A stretch of DNA of 64,000 bases from Lojkania enalia (GCA_010094045.1 ML986602.1:186001-250000); one strand, 5' to 3'; shown: positions 1-11,912, numbered from the stretch's first letter. Notes: generated by a model not told the origin, from the letters alone. A program made the numbers and translations.

Positions 1-82
1 TCATGCGGCTTCTCCTTGTCCTCGCCGTCCTTTTTCTCCCCTCCGCCCAGGGTACTCTTTAAGTCAAGAATCAAGAATCACA

Positions 83-985
83 ATGGCTTTTCATTCTTCT
101 TGGATGGATATTCTCCCGTTCCAGCATGATTTCCCGCACCGGATAGAAATCTCTCTGAATAGGGAATATATTATCGCAGACTCTTACGCTTTCGAGCAGG
201 CATTTCCCAGGTTGGCCCGACAAATCCGGGGTTATCATGTTCTCGATGCGGATGCATGGGCCAAACAAATACGTGGTGAGCTTAGCTCGTCTGGAATTCC
301 TGTTCCCGCACGCACCATTTTCGACGCTCTTCAGATGACGTTTCGCCGCTTCAGACACCCAGAAGCCACCTACAATGACTTGAAATATGCGATTTCAACT
401 CGGCTGGACCAGTTCCTGGATAAAGATATAAGCGATGCACTGCGTCATAGAGGCCTCGCGAGAGTCCGCTATCGCTTCCTAACAATGGCTCTTTTCGCCT
501 ACCACACCTATTCCAAGAAACTCGCCAGAGCCCTCGTCTTCTTTCTCGACGAAAACCATTCCGATATCGTCACCAATGAGCCCACAAGATATTACAACGA
601 GTGGTTAGAGGCACTAAGACATCTGGACGGCCTTGTTGTCCCGCCGACTCAGCTCGCCAAATGCAAGAATTACTTTTTGCAACGGCGAGGCCACTTCCTA
701 GAGTGGGATCCACTATTCGAACGAGGGAGGAGAACGAGCAGAAGTCTCGTTCAGTGTGAACCTAGGGCCCTGACGGTGCCCCCCATCAGACACCGTTCTC
801 GCCCATTCTACCTCCCTGCTCCATCGATGTCGCCCATCATCCGCTCCCCCTCAGCCGATGACGCATATGTTGGCGGTGCGCTAGAAGAGATTGCGGATGG
901 AGTGAGCTATATAGGGCACAAGATGGATTACGTCCAACAAGACGTCGACAACATCAAAATGATCCTCGATGGAACTATTTACTGA
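83..985 (+). CDS. Hypothetical protein, 300 aa
   Basis: A single uninterrupted frame of 300 codons runs from an ATG in good context (CACAATGG) to TGA. I do not recognise the family. The first ~220 residues are mixed charged and aromatic sequence that looks globular and helical (for example around ALRHRGLARVRYRF). Residues ~225-270 are rich in Pro, Ser and Arg and probably disordered. The last ~30 residues return to an acidic, helical stretch ending in ILDGTIY. No signal peptide or membrane segment is visible. It lies at the left edge, so an upstream exon outside the window cannot be excluded. It is convergent with BOS1. The length and non-repetitive composition make a real gene likely; function is unknown. 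Confidence 0.6.
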   Translation: MAFHSSWMDILPFQHDFPHRIEISLNREYIIADSYAFEQAFPRLARQIRGYHVLDADAWAKQIRGELSSSGIPVPARTIFDALQMTFRRFRHPEATYNDLKYAISTRLDQFLDKDISDALRHRGLARVRYRFLTMALFAYHTYSKKLARALVFFLDENHSDIVTNEPTRYYNEWLEALRHLDGLVVPPTQLAKCKNYFLQRRGHFLEWDPLFERGRRTSRSLVQCEPRALTVPPIRHRSRPFYLPAPSMSPIIRSPSADDAYVGGALEEIADGVSYIGHKMDYVQQDVDNIKMILDGTIY

Positions 986-2536
986 ACGGCTCGTCTGTCA
1001 TTTTCTGTTTTTGGTATCTGGTAATTTTGTTTTACTTACCTTCTTCTTCTTCTACCCCTCATATGGACAAGGGCAAGGCAACACGAGGTATATACTTTGC
1101 AAATATTCCGTCCGGACAGAAGGTCTGACAAGCACGTCTAGCAAACACAGCATCCCAAGGTCTCACGTCGATTGTCCATGAGGATTTCTAAGGGGTTGCT
1201 GGGCCAGTTGAAAATGCACTTCCAGTGTCCACTGCCTGTCTTAGGGTGGCTTTTTCGAGCAGGAGGCTACAGCGTTGGTTTTCTAGACTACCTCACTCCC
1301 TTAATTTACTCGTCTCGGGCCTTTGCCCTTCCCTATCATCAATCCTATAATAGCATAATCCGAACTTCTGCATTTTCGTCTCGCGTAATAGATTCAAAAC
1401 ATATATCATTATATAGCATGCAACGGCTCATCTTGCCAAACCATATTTTTCAACTAGCACCAAGAAGCTACCAGCACCCAACACATCCCTAACTGGCCCA
1501 CCATCAAAAGAATTACCTAATTCCCTGGGCCCTCCCTTCTACTTCTTCCTCCCCAGTGAACCACCGGACACACTTTCTCATCCTTCATGCTCCCCCAACT
1601 AGAGAACTCACTTATAAGCATGTACGAAGCTTGCTCACTCATCCCACCCACCCCTTTACCACACCAAATACCATACCTAAACCGACCCCTATCTACTACC
1701 CACATTACAACACCATGAATCCACCCAAACCTCATAGCAACCCAACACCCATATAACGTCCACTCATACCCACAAATAAACACGCACAATAACATGTCCT
1801 CCGCCCCCCTCCTCTACACAAGGGAGAAAAAAAAAAAAAAAAAAGGAAAACTCGATTTCCACGTAAAACCTTCTTTGTAACAGGATACCAATGGAGGACT
1901 AGACTCGACATGGAAGAATATAGCTCCATGGTCATCAACAGATAACAAAAGACGGAGTTCTCCTCGTCGTTTGGGAAGGGGGGGACGATGATCCGCAGAC
2001 CCACACGCGCTAGCGTATATCCATCTTTTTCATTCATCTATAGCGGAAAGAAGTGGAACAAGGCAACTAGGCCTAGTACTCTAGAATCCTCGTATTTGTG
2101 TATAGGATAGTTTTGTATGTATTGGAGGTACGAAGACGGCTCGTGCTCGGGAAATTGCAACATACAATCCCAAGCTACACTCAATAACAAAACAGCTCGT
2201 GTCATTCCTTATTCAAGAGTGAGTCTAACAAGCATTGAATATCGTATAGAGCGTCAGAGGACGAATATCCATAACTTCAAGGATCCAACAAAGGGGGAGA
2301 GTATGTATCTCTGAAAAACAGTAATAATATGGAAAAAAAAAAAAAAAAAAAAGAAAAAAAATTTATTCACTTCCTAACCAAACGCCTCGCTATGCACCAC
2401 AATAACAGGAAATCCCACCATTCCGTCCAGAAAAAAGCCCTCGCTATAAAAAGGCCCAAGCACATTTCTTTCCCTTTTCCGATCCTTCCTAATCCCCAAA
2501 CTCAACCCACAAACCTCCCCCCCTCCCTTGCCCCTC
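986..2536. other. Convergent intergenic region, 1.55 kb
   Basis: This is the shared 3' side of the hypothetical gene and BOS1. It holds A-rich simple sequence: a run of about 18 A near 1826-1843 and an A-dominated tract at about 2331-2361. Short open frames here are Lys- or Pro-rich and follow the base composition. I see no supported gene. Confidence 0.6.
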
Positions 2537-3430
2537 CTACCGCAAAAAATGGACCACAACCCAACAAAACCCAAAAAACACCACCACCCCCGCCCAAAAA
2601 ATCCACTTATCCTGCCTCGCCCGCCTCTCCACCATCCGAATTGTATCCCCACTGACCCCCAACGTATTCGCCACCGAGTACAGTCTCCGCTGCGTTCCCT
2701 TCAACATCTCTCTCTGCTGCCCCAAATCCCCTAGCACCGTGCGACCCCGGTCCAGATACTCATCCAGCGTCGCGCTTGTCTGCTGCAAGAAATTTTGTTC
2801 GCGGAATGCGTGGGATTCGCGGGTGTAGTCTGTGGAGCCAGTTGCCAGTGATGAGGAGTAAGGGTTCGGGGCGTACGGAGCATTACTGTTAGGAGTGGAG
2901 GACGGAGCGAACGGATTGGAGGAGTTGCTATTGTTCGGTAAGGCGTAGGGATTCTCAGGCGTGGACGTGTGGTGCGGACGCCGGCCTAGGAGCTCAGTCC
3001 GTGCTGCTGTTGTTTGCTGGACATTCATATGGAAATTAGCCATTATACATATGACAATAGGTCCGCAGGTTCGGCGTGGGAGAAGGGCACTATACCAAGT
3101 CATCATTCGCGCTCTTGATCCGCTGGAATTGCTCCCTGTAGTCCGCGAGCTCCGTCCTGAAGTTCTTGAGCCGCTCGAATGCCTTCTCTTGCTTCTGCTG
3201 CACAGGCTCTTGTTTCGCGAGTTTGGCGTAGTCGTCGATTGTCCGCGAAAACGACGTTAATGAGGCGTTTATCTGGCCTTGGAGCGCTGGAGAGGGCGCT
3301 ACAGAGTCGGCGAAGAGGTCTAGGTCTTTGCGGATGTTAGATGACTGCCGTAATGCCGAATTAAAGAGTGCATTCTACTTGCGTTAGCCACGACTAGGGT
3401 GCGTTGGATGTTGCGGTCACAACAAACCAT
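2537..3430 (-). CDS. bos1: Bos1-type Qb-SNARE (ER-Golgi v-SNARE)
   Basis: Spliced model: complement(2537..3016, 3096..3374, 3428..3430), 253 aa; yeast Bos1 is 244 aa. The N-terminal ~95 residues (starting MNALFNSALRQ, including FERLKNFRTELADYREQF) form the helical regulatory part. A linker with the typical LLGRRP motif and PENPYA follows. The SNARE helix covers about residues 175-232 (TSATLDEYLDRGRTVLGDLG..., NTLGVSGDTIRMVERR). The protein ends in a C-terminal tail anchor (IFWAGVVVFFGFCWVVVHFLR). The family acts in ER-to-Golgi vesicle fusion with Sed5, Bet1 and Sec22. The first exon is only the ATG: the intron starts directly after it (GTTTGT donor, GCTAAC branch site, TAG acceptor), and splicing restores the expected N-terminus. 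The second intron has an unusual GTATAG donor. Neighbouring BST1 also serves the ER/Golgi. Confidence 0.9.
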
Positions 3431-4295
3431 GTTGACGAAGATGCCCCAAAGTAGGATGCTGCGGGCGTTTGAGGCTCGATAAATTGGCTAGATTGCAACG
3501 GATCGAGGGAAATTGTCAAAGACGTCCGTTTATCCTAAGTGTTGTTGAACTTTCGACTTGGACACTTTGCATCATTGCAGTTTACTTTCGCACGTGCTTT
3601 AGTGAATATCCTCGCCAAGGCGCTAGTCTTCATTCTGAGAGACAAGAACAACCGAGTCGTGACCTTGCACATAGTTAAATATGATAGCGATCAATTACTA
3701 TATGCATGCCTCCATTTCAATACTGCCCTCCATAAAAGAAGTTAAAATGACGCTGAAGGATTCGCTGGCATGAACATTATTAACATTAGGTAATTGATAG
3801 TCTCTCCTCCGCGACACTGATCACATGGCTGAGAAAGTTTCTATCGGCTCTAAGCATCTAACCCGGGGTGATTACATCCAACCGTTGCACCATCTGCATT
3901 ACCCAAAACCCTTCTTGACCAGAGACCTATACTCGATACCGGACCATCCAGGAGAACATTCCCTCCTAATGCAAGACTCGGAAGGTGAAAACAGGAAAAG
4001 GATGCAACAATGTATGCCCAAAATCTTAGGCGACTCTATATAGTACAAACCCACCAGCGGCCGAAAAGGCCGACTAAAAATGCTTAAGAGAACTTTGACA
4101 CCACAAAACGCCGGTGGAACATGCATTAAAGACGAAGAGAGTACGATGAAAATTGAGTCCGCGGTCGTGTGCATGAATTGTGAAGATGCATCCAACGTAG
4201 ACGCGTGTGCAAAACTCTCTATAGGAGCACGTCGGTATTAGTACGTCCCGTCTGCGGAATCGTGGGACGAGAAAAATCCCGGGTCGAAGCCATGC
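3431..4295. other. Intergenic region between BST1 and BOS1, 0.87 kb
   Basis: This is the upstream region of BOS1 and the 3' flank of BST1; both genes are on the minus strand. Only short frames without coding character are present. I see nothing else in it. Confidence 0.55.
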
Positions 4296-7200
4296 TCAAG
4301 GTCGTTTCTTCACATCGTTACCAGGACCTATGGTTTCCAGCATATTACTAATCTTCTTCACGGAAATGGAAGAGTCACCAAAATGGATGGATATAAGCCA
4401 TGCGCAGAGTATATTCGCCAGGTGGTGGAGAACATAGGCATAAGAAACGCCATAGACAGTCGCGAATCCAGCCATGAAAAAGAGGAGAGCGCCGGTGATA
4501 ATGGAGAAGCGAGATTGGACGCGGGGTATCATGCGCCCCATACTGAGGGTCTCCACAAGGAGTATGAAGGGCATGATAGAGAGGATGTTATGGTGGGACG
4601 AGAAAGGTGTCAGCCAGTGAACGGCGAGATTTCGTATCCATACGACAAGAACAGGCAGGTTGATCGGGAGGATCCAGATCATAAGGATGAGGACAGAGTG
4701 TGCGTAATTATAGAAGTTATAATTGGTGTCGAGACGCTAAACCAAGTTAATATACATTCTAAATATGGGGACGCGAGGACTGACCGAATCTTTTGCTAGC
4801 TTAAAGCCACGAACGCAAGTCGCGATCTGGACAATGCATAGGACCATGTAGGCAAATTGGTACGGTATGACTGTGGATACGAGGGATAGAAGAACACAGG
4901 TGGTAATGATGCGACGCCCTGTAGATGTTACAGCAAAAGCAGTTGCAGTCCTTCGACCATCTTCGTTCTTGGAAGAAGGGCGAAGAACCGAGTAGATAAG
5001 GGCGAGGATATACGTGACCACAAGGGTAACGTAATTGACCGCTACGCAGACGCCGGTACATATCAGGCCAAATAAGGGGACCAAAAACCAGAAGAAGGTA
5101 TTTCCTGACCCCAGGAGAAGCTCATTATTGGCGTAGTTAAGAACATCGGTGAGATTTCCGGCTCCGTTCAACAGCCAATTTTGTGTGGGTACCGACGTCG
5201 AGTGTCGTGCACCAGCTAATGCGATTGACAAGAAAGTCAATGTAGCAAAGGCGAATGGAATTGCCGACCGTACACATTCATTCAATCCTTCAGCGAAACT
5301 CATGAAAACGCCAGTCTCGTCATAAACTCTAAACTGCTGTCGCAGAACTAAAGCTACCACGAGCAGAGGGAAAGCAGCGAACACGAGACGGTATCGCATC
5401 CACAGTTTACCCATGCTTCCAAGGATATCCACCTTGAGTGAGACATCGACGGGGTTATCGCTCGTTGGATCTGCCCAGATTTGCAAAGACAAGCCATTGC
5501 TTAATTGCTCTGGTAGAAAGGAGTGTGGCATGTATGGTGCAACCCCGTGAATATTGATGTCCGCATCCTCTACATTGACGAAAAACTTGGACTCGTAGAC
5601 ATTGGTAATGTACTGACGGAGAAGAGGTGCGAAGAGCTCACCTGCATCGGTAGTCCGCCTGCCGATGTGCAGATTGTAGGCGAGCAAGCTCGAGTAGAGG
5701 GCGGGGATTTTGAGGCTTACTGTCAATGGACGTTGCGACGGGAGCTGCAGACTAAGTCCGGCTGTCAATAGACGTTCCAAACCCGTATCGATGTAATGAT
5801 TCGATTCAGACTCTGTGCTAAATTCTGCAACAACCCATCCGGTACTCGATTCACGAGATTTGTCGACCACGGCAACGAATTGGTGCTCCGCAAGATCCTC
5901 AAGATCATACTGCAGATAGGAAAAAGGCTGCTCATCTGTCTTGAATGGTTGCGTTGATCTCCGTGTTGAAGCAGGAAGAAGGATAACATCAGCTGCAGCG
6001 TTCTTGCAGGCCAATCTTGTCGACCCAGAACTATCACCGGAGAGGTCCATGTTCATTGAGAAGAGGGCAGCTGAGTGTCCGGCTTGAAGGGGAAATACGC
6101 TGCAGAAGAGAACCTCCAATCGACCATATTCACCAAGTGAATCCAGTTTTTGATCCGTCAGGAGTGTAAACTTTTTTCCATCCGGTGTAGGTTGCGGTGG
6201 AATCGGTAAAAGATAGGCTTTTGGCTGCTTCTGCGTCTGCCCCAGACTCCTCAGTGCCAGCCTTTCGCCCTGGGAAATGATAGCATTCGAATTGTCTTCG
6301 AGGGTCAGAAGTGTCCTCGGCTCCTTATGCGGTAGCGTTTTCTCTGCGATATCCTCCAAGCCAGTCAAAAACCACTTCTTAAAGCCGCGCATACGCTCCG
6401 CACGAGGGACGGTCTGGGATGGTCTTGAAACATCTACTACATCGTACAGTGACCGCACTACGCTTTTTCGAACCTGGTCACACCATGTAATTGCAAGATG
6501 ATCCGCGCCAGTCCAAACATTTGGAATCGACGCGGTGAAGACTGTGAAACCATGTGTTTCAGGGACAAGGGATGCGATACTCGCGTAATCTGAGGGTACA
6601 ACGGTGTCCAACCCCCCACCGGCAATTGAAATGAGCGTGACGTGCCAAAGAGGGTTGTCAATAGCCCACTTCTGCGAATAAGAGTGTCTCCAGTACTCAT
6701 TTATTGCCTTGTACGTCCGGACAATTTCTCCGTCGAACGAGATAGGAGGCCTCGCGTGCGGCGCTGACAATGTGATGATGGTATTGATAGAATTAGACTG
6801 ATAATTCGGCATCGTAAGCATCGTCCGAGCAACAACTCCTCCCATTGAGTGCCCAATGATTATGACCGAAGTTGGATCTGGAAGGTCCGGGTCGCGGATG
6901 GAACGGGAGGGTGTATGATAGAGGGACAAGATGAAGGAAACGGCATCGTTCAGATACTCTGCTTGGTCTAGGAGCGTTTGTCCATGAAAAGCAGTTATGT
7001 CCTCGTTGAAGTCGACTGAGAAGAAGTCCAAAGGCCGCTTCCCTGCCTTACTTGCTCCGATGTCATGTCGCAGGACGTTGTGGTAGTGGTATGCTGCCTC
7101 GGCCGCGAGCGGTCGCACTTGCTTGTAACTACCGGCATTTCCGGGGATGAAGAGAACTGGTACGCCTTTAACCTGCGGCTATGTTAGCGTAATTGCGTCT

Positions 7201-7806
7201 TGATATGCGCCTTTGCCGTACTCGAATGTCGTTGTCTATAAGGCCTTCCCGGTAAAGATACAGCGAGTATTTGCTCGCAAACCGTGTGTGCTCTGTGTCG
7301 AAGTCGTCGAACCTTGCAAATGCCGGACGCATATAAGACATTTCGCATCCTTTGACGTCCAATTGCCTCGTCATGAAGGACTGGACAATGAGGAACAGCA
7401 CCCCAAAGCCCAACAATGTCGTGACGACTGTGACCCATGAGCAGGCCCACGGGTTCCGCAACCGGGGGCGCCGCTTGGGCTGACCCTCAGCCATGCTGTC
7501 CGGCGTGATGTCCTTAGCTAGCGGGGCCATTGTGAAGGGGCCCTTTTCGACGGGAGGAGACGAGGCAGAGACGGCGGAGTAGGTAAAGAGCAGCTGCGTG
7601 GTGGTGGGTTTCGGTCGTGGGACTGACGCATTCTCGTCGCTCTGGTCGTTCTCGGGCGCACCGTCGTGACTTGCTTGTGCAGTGACCCGACGTTCCTTCC
7701 TCACCTCGTCGCCATGTCTAGCTCTAGCGGGGAGCGCAGGAGAGCCTTGTTGGGCGGGAAGATCGTAGTCTTCCTCAGAAGTCGATGCCGACGGGCGTCT
7801 CCGCAT
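4296..7806 (-). CDS. bst1: GPI inositol-deacylase (PGAP1/Bst1 family)
   Basis: Spliced model: complement(4296..4736, 4785..7172, 7222..7806), 1137 aa, the usual length for fungal Bst1. The enzyme removes the acyl chain from the inositol of GPI anchors in the ER and is needed for export and quality control of GPI proteins. A Pro/Ser-rich cytosolic N-terminus is followed by one TM at about residues 125-145 (WVTVVTTLLGFGVLFLIVQSF). The alpha/beta-hydrolase domain starts at VKGVPVLFIPGNAGSY, with the lipase motif GHSMGG (nucleophile about Ser304). Several C-terminal TM segments follow, including the family-typical SYAYVLHHLANI near the end. The introns (49 and 48 bp) are both phase 0. Exon 3 restores the conserved NYNFYNYAHS stretch before MIWILPINLPV. 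An open frame runs ahead of each donor, so unspliced reading would truncate the protein. Confidence 0.93.
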
Positions 7807-9058
7807 TTAAATCCACGCAGCAGGGCTCTATCTCGCACAGGAACGAATTCCGCCCTTTACCTATATAAAACCACAGTCCGGCGTGGCTTGAGGGGGGAAA
7901 GAGAGAGGAGGGGTCTGTCCAAAAACTACAGAGGCTAATTTGGGAAAGAGCGACGCAAGCTGCCAAGGCGCTGATCTATTGGAGAGACAAAAACGAGCGG
8001 CCGATCAGCGGCGGGATCGTCTGGAGAGGGGCGCACGAGGGCGGAGGATGCGACTGCGGCAAAACCGCGCGGACATGAGGTGGAAGAGGGAGCGTGCGGG
8101 CGCGGTATTGTGCTGTATGTATGTATTCGAGACAAAGTCTCAAACTAGCTGGTGCATATGCGGCTTGCAGCTCGTGCAGGGGAGCCGACAGGGAAGGCGC
8201 AACATGACGACCTACGGAACGAGCAACGAACCAAAGCAACAATAATACGCTACTGTAAAAGAAGAAGCAGCCTGATGCTGTCTATTTCCATTTTTCTTGA
8301 TCGGCATAGCCACCCTCAAACGGTTTCTTGCGTCCATCGCCGCCCATCCGCATGCGGACGGCCGAAATCCTCGCCTAGTTCGGCCATGATATTGCCGTTC
8401 TGGGGTGGCGGCCAACGGCGAACAAGCGGCCTCTCCTATCGCAGGCGTGGAAAATGACATAGCGCAGCTATTTTGCTGGCTCGATGCCATTGCGGAGATG
8501 CTAGCAGTCGTTCACGGGTAGTTTTTTTTATCCAAGATATAGATACGATCGATGAAGGATTTTCGGAGAAATGCACGTGGGATCGACGATCCACACACAT
8601 ATACCACTTAATCACGGCTTGTCTTCCAACTTTCCCGTCAATTCGTATATGCGGATCGACCCCCCGGATGCATATGCCGCTACAAATCTCCACCACGCTC
8701 GCCGAGATGGTAGCAAAGGGTATAGCTCGCCAACAATGCCGTTTTTTCCCTGTTTTCTTGGAAACCCTCTCTCTGCAATTCGCGAGATCAGTGACATGTA
8801 GGCAAGCAATACTCGGGCCTACTCTTCAGTGGTTCCGATGCTCTGGAGCGAGCACCATGAAGCGGCGGTGTATTCACTTCAAAGTTTATCGTGCCATCAA
8901 ATCAACAAACAACCATTAAATGGTGGGCAGCACGAGACCAATCAGACAGCACCGGTATTACAGCAACAATCTAGCAGCCCCGTGGCCAATGGTCCAGCTG
9001 CCACTCCCGCACACCCTTGTCTCGCAGCTATGAAAGTGTAGCCGATCCTCGGTTTGCA
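7807..9058. other. BST1 upstream region
   Basis: About 1.25 kb upstream of the BST1 ATG. It contains several frames of 90-150 codons on both strands (for example 8473-8919 plus). Their composition shows no domain, signal peptide or consistent codon pattern. I treat it as non-coding regulatory sequence. Confidence 0.5.
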
Positions 9059-9608
9059 TCATGGAAAGCCACCGCTATTTAAAATGATGCTTCTCTGACA
9101 GTTGCATAACACAAAATAGGCAGCTCCTTCGAATACCATCTGGTCGCTAACAGAGCAGATTCTGCACGTTACCGAGTACGCCCACAATAGGCGAATGGAA
9201 ACATAAACACTTATCGTGACCTTGGCGCGCCGCGTAATTGTGGTCATGTCTGAGGGAAGCCTCACAAGCCCACGTTCCACAGCACATGAGCATAGTATAA
9301 CCCATGACGATGAGCGTGAGGGGTATTTGAAGCTTCGACGAGCTACCCCTGTCGTGGCATGAAGTTCCGATCACCCAAGCCCGTCACCCCTGCAACATCA
9401 GTTTGAAACCTTGGTCCAAGCTTCCTACCAGCCGCATCACCACCCGGCTTCCGGTTGATCCGGAAACGCAGATCAATTCTATGAACTCTATCCTAATCGT
9501 GAAGGACAGCACCGTATTCACTAACGCCAAGCCCACCATTCCCGTGAAGACTACCACCAGATTCCTGGGTTGCGAGAGAGCGATGTTGAGATCAACAGCA
9601 GCGAATGC
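9059..9608 (-). pseudogene. Possible decayed integral membrane protein gene
   Basis: Reading the minus strand from 9608, an ATG-less frame of about 75 codons behind a CAG acceptor encodes a strongly hydrophobic segment (LVVVFTGMVGLALVNTVLSFTI) and ends at TGA 9384-9386. A short GT..AG gap (GTGACG donor, TAG acceptor, about 45 bp) would join it in frame to a second hydrophobic stretch (LTLIVMGYTMLMCCGTWA). After that the plausible frame shifts: ISVYVSIRLLWAYSVTCRI lies in another frame and ends near 9059. No start exon or complete protein can be built. It looks like the remains of a multi-TM protein. It could also be chance hydrophobicity; the family is not recognised. Confidence 0.3.
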
Positions 9609-10146
9609 CTGCTACAGAGTCTACCAACGTACATTATCAATATGTATTCTTCACAGATATAGAGAAACCATGTCCTTACTTCGTTTGCTAAGGTACCTAA
9701 TACATAGCATCGGTTGCCACTTCATCAAGGAATGGGACTTTAACGCCTGTGCTATCAACAAGCTTCGGTCCCGAATTGAAATATTTAATACATTACTAGA
9801 ACAATTTCCCACACAATGGATTGAGACAACGTAAATCACCTAAGCATTATTGCGGTAAAAGCTTAGCTAAAAGAATTGATGGTACCTCTGCTATGATTTA
9901 TTCATGATAGTCTTCATTCACTTCTAATCGATGGACTAAAAATACCTCTCTTCAATCCTTCTCTAATCAAATTTTTACATGACTTATTCATTTTTCATAT
10001 ATCTATTACAAGATTCCTCATCCCCGGCAACCCCCAATCCCTACTAAAGAAACATTCTCAACACAAACCATCCAAGTATGTTCCCCAACCTTAAATCTTT
10101 ACCAATCTCCAGTACTCAAACTCCTCCCTCTACACGCTCAATCACT
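9609..10146. other. Intergenic, A/T-rich 3' flank of the acyltransferase
   Basis: A/T-rich sequence downstream of the minus-strand acyltransferase gene. I see no supported gene or repeat. Confidence 0.5.
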
Positions 10147-11508
10147 CTATATGTACCCCCGACTCCCCATCCCCTCAATTGCCCGCACAACCACCCACCC
10201 CACCCCCCAACACACCGGCACTGCAAACCCCCCCACCACCCCCGTCTTCACCAATCCGCCACCCGTCCACCCATCCACTGCACATTGCATCAACACAACG
10301 ACGGGCGTATGCACCAAGAACGCTGCATAACTATACCGCGCCACGTGAAACCTTCCAACGACCCACTCGCCACCCGCCCACCGCGTGAACACGTCGAGGC
10401 ACAGCGACGAAAGCAGCGCACCGAGCACCTCGTTCCAGAACGCGTAAAGCAGGGCATAGACATTCCATCCGCCGCACGTGTAGGCGACGATCGTAGATAG
10501 CGGCATGTGGTGTAGATCCGTGATCAGTATTTTCAGACCGAAAGTCGTGATGATGAGGACGAGGACAAGGAGGGATAGTTTGGTGTGGGGGGAGAGAAGG
10601 GATTGAAGGGGGGTGGGATGGGTGTAGGAGAGGATGCCAGTGGTGTAGAAGAGGATGTATTGCGGCAGGTAGCCCGGGTACAGGCTCAAAGGCCGGAAAT
10701 GGCGACCTATGGGATAATTAATCCGTACCAGGAATGCGGATAGCGAGGTGCAGAGGAGCGCGAGCAGGACTTTGTACGTCTGTATTCGCAGCCCGTTTTT
10801 TGAACGCGGGGTTTGCATGGTGGTGAGTTTCTTCTTGGCTTCCGAGTGGGCGGTGTGGAACGTGGATGGGGAGAGGAGGGCATATATAATATCGAAGATG
10901 AACAGTAGAACCGGATACCACATCGCCCCCCTAGCCCCCCTAACACTCTTAACCCCGTCCCAACACGCACCCACCACCTCCCGCACACTCCCCCCATCTC
11001 TCACACACACAACTATCCCCCTCACAATCCCAACACCAAACACACTATGCACCACACTCGGCACCCCCAACCGCCTCCATTTCTCCTGCACCCATGCACG
11101 ACGCATTCTCTTGGTGGCCGTTAGCGCAGAGAAGTAGCCTGAGAGTAGGAAGAAAGTGGCCATGAAGAAGGTTTGGTTTAGCGTGTTGAAGGTTAAGAGG
11201 GGGAGGGAGGAGAGTGGCGGGGTGCGGTTAGAGGATGGTGTGTAGTCCCACGTGCCGAAACCGCCGTAGGGGAGGGAGACGTGGTGTACGATTACGAGGA
11301 TGGTTAGCGAGGTGCGGAGGTTGTCTAGGGCGTGAGAGCGGGGGAGCTTGGGGGCCTGAGATAGTTGTGGGCGTTTGGAGGGATTAGATAGTTGGGATGG
11401 TTGCGGGAGTTTAGATGCTTCTGAGGGTTGAGATGATTGTGGAGGTTTAGATCGTTGACGTGAATTGGAGGGTTTTGCTAATGGCATAGTGGATGTGTTT
11501 TCGTCCAC
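10147..11508 (-). CDS. Acyltransferase 3 family membrane protein
   Basis: Single-exon frame of 453 aa. After a Ser/Pro/Gln-rich N-terminus (~60 aa) comes the typical start of the Acyltransferase 3 fold (ALDNLRTSLTILVIVHHVSLPYG). His81-His82 in VHH match the conserved His of this family. A second TM carries FFMATFFLLSGYFSALTATKR, and several more hydrophobic segments follow (VLLALLCTSLSAFLV, LSLLVLVLIITTFGLKILI, YSYAAFLVHTPVVVLMQ). Family members transfer acyl groups to sugars or lipids across membranes; the substrate here cannot be told. It is the distal gene of two on the minus strand (404 bp to the GCP gene stop). No intron is needed. Fungal genomes carry many such proteins, so orthology is open. 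Confidence 0.8.
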   Translation of the reverse strand: MDENTSTMPLAKPSNSRQRSKPPQSSQPSEASKLPQPSQLSNPSKRPQLSQAPKLPRSHALDNLRTSLTILVIVHHVSLPYGGFGTWDYTPSSNRTPPLSSLPLLTFNTLNQTFFMATFFLLSGYFSALTATKRMRRAWVQEKWRRLGVPSVVHSVFGVGIVRGIVVCVRDGGSVREVVGACWDGVKSVRGARGAMWYPVLLFIFDIIYALLSPSTFHTAHSEAKKKLTTMQTPRSKNGLRIQTYKVLLALLCTSLSAFLVRINYPIGRHFRPLSLYPGYLPQYILFYTTGILSYTHPTPLQSLLSPHTKLSLLVLVLIITTFGLKILITDLHHMPLSTIVAYTCGGWNVYALLYAFWNEVLGALLSSLCLDVFTRWAGGEWVVGRFHVARYSYAAFLVHTPVVVLMQCAVDGWTGGGLVKTGVVGGFAVPVCWGVGWVVVRAIEGMGSRGYI

Positions 11509-11912
11509 GTTTGATCTGTGTGCTGTTATCTCTATATGATGAATTTTTGCTAGAACAGGACGAGGGAAGGATTCATGGAGGTGGTGCGGTAAATAGTGGC
11601 GTCGGAATATTTATATGTACATGGGCGGTAGCTGGGACTGAAATAAGTAGCATGATTAGACGCGTGGAGACTCGTCTAGAATTCCTACCTAGTCACTGCA
11701 AGGTCTCCTCCAAAGCGGGGCAAGGTTGCGAATACGACCTATGCGGAGTCAGCAATACCATACACGCCTACAAGAACCTAAACTATTATATATCTCACAA
11801 TGTGTGGGTATCTTTCGCTACTATTTGCTATCTACAATCTTCACCCACTACAGGTGTAAACCACCGAGTTAGGAAATCATCATCGGCTCGAAGAAGGGAA
11901 CCACAAAGATTT
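11509..11912. other. Intergenic region, 404 bp
   Basis: Space between the acyltransferase start and the end of the gamma-tubulin complex gene. It presumably holds the acyltransferase promoter and the GCP terminator. No gene seen. Confidence 0.5.

Noticed and set aside
3..62. A short frame MRLLLVLAVLFLPSAQ... resembling a signal peptide just upstream of the first gene.
   Set aside because: It stops after 19 codons and shows no splice link to a downstream frame. It may be a uORF or chance.
2329..2655. Plus-strand frame starting with a long Lys run.
   Set aside because: It is the translation of an A tract and the antisense of the BOS1 3' exon.
8473..8919. 148-codon frame in the BST1 upstream region.
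   Set aside because: No domain, signal or splicing logic, and the composition matches the surrounding non-coding sequence.
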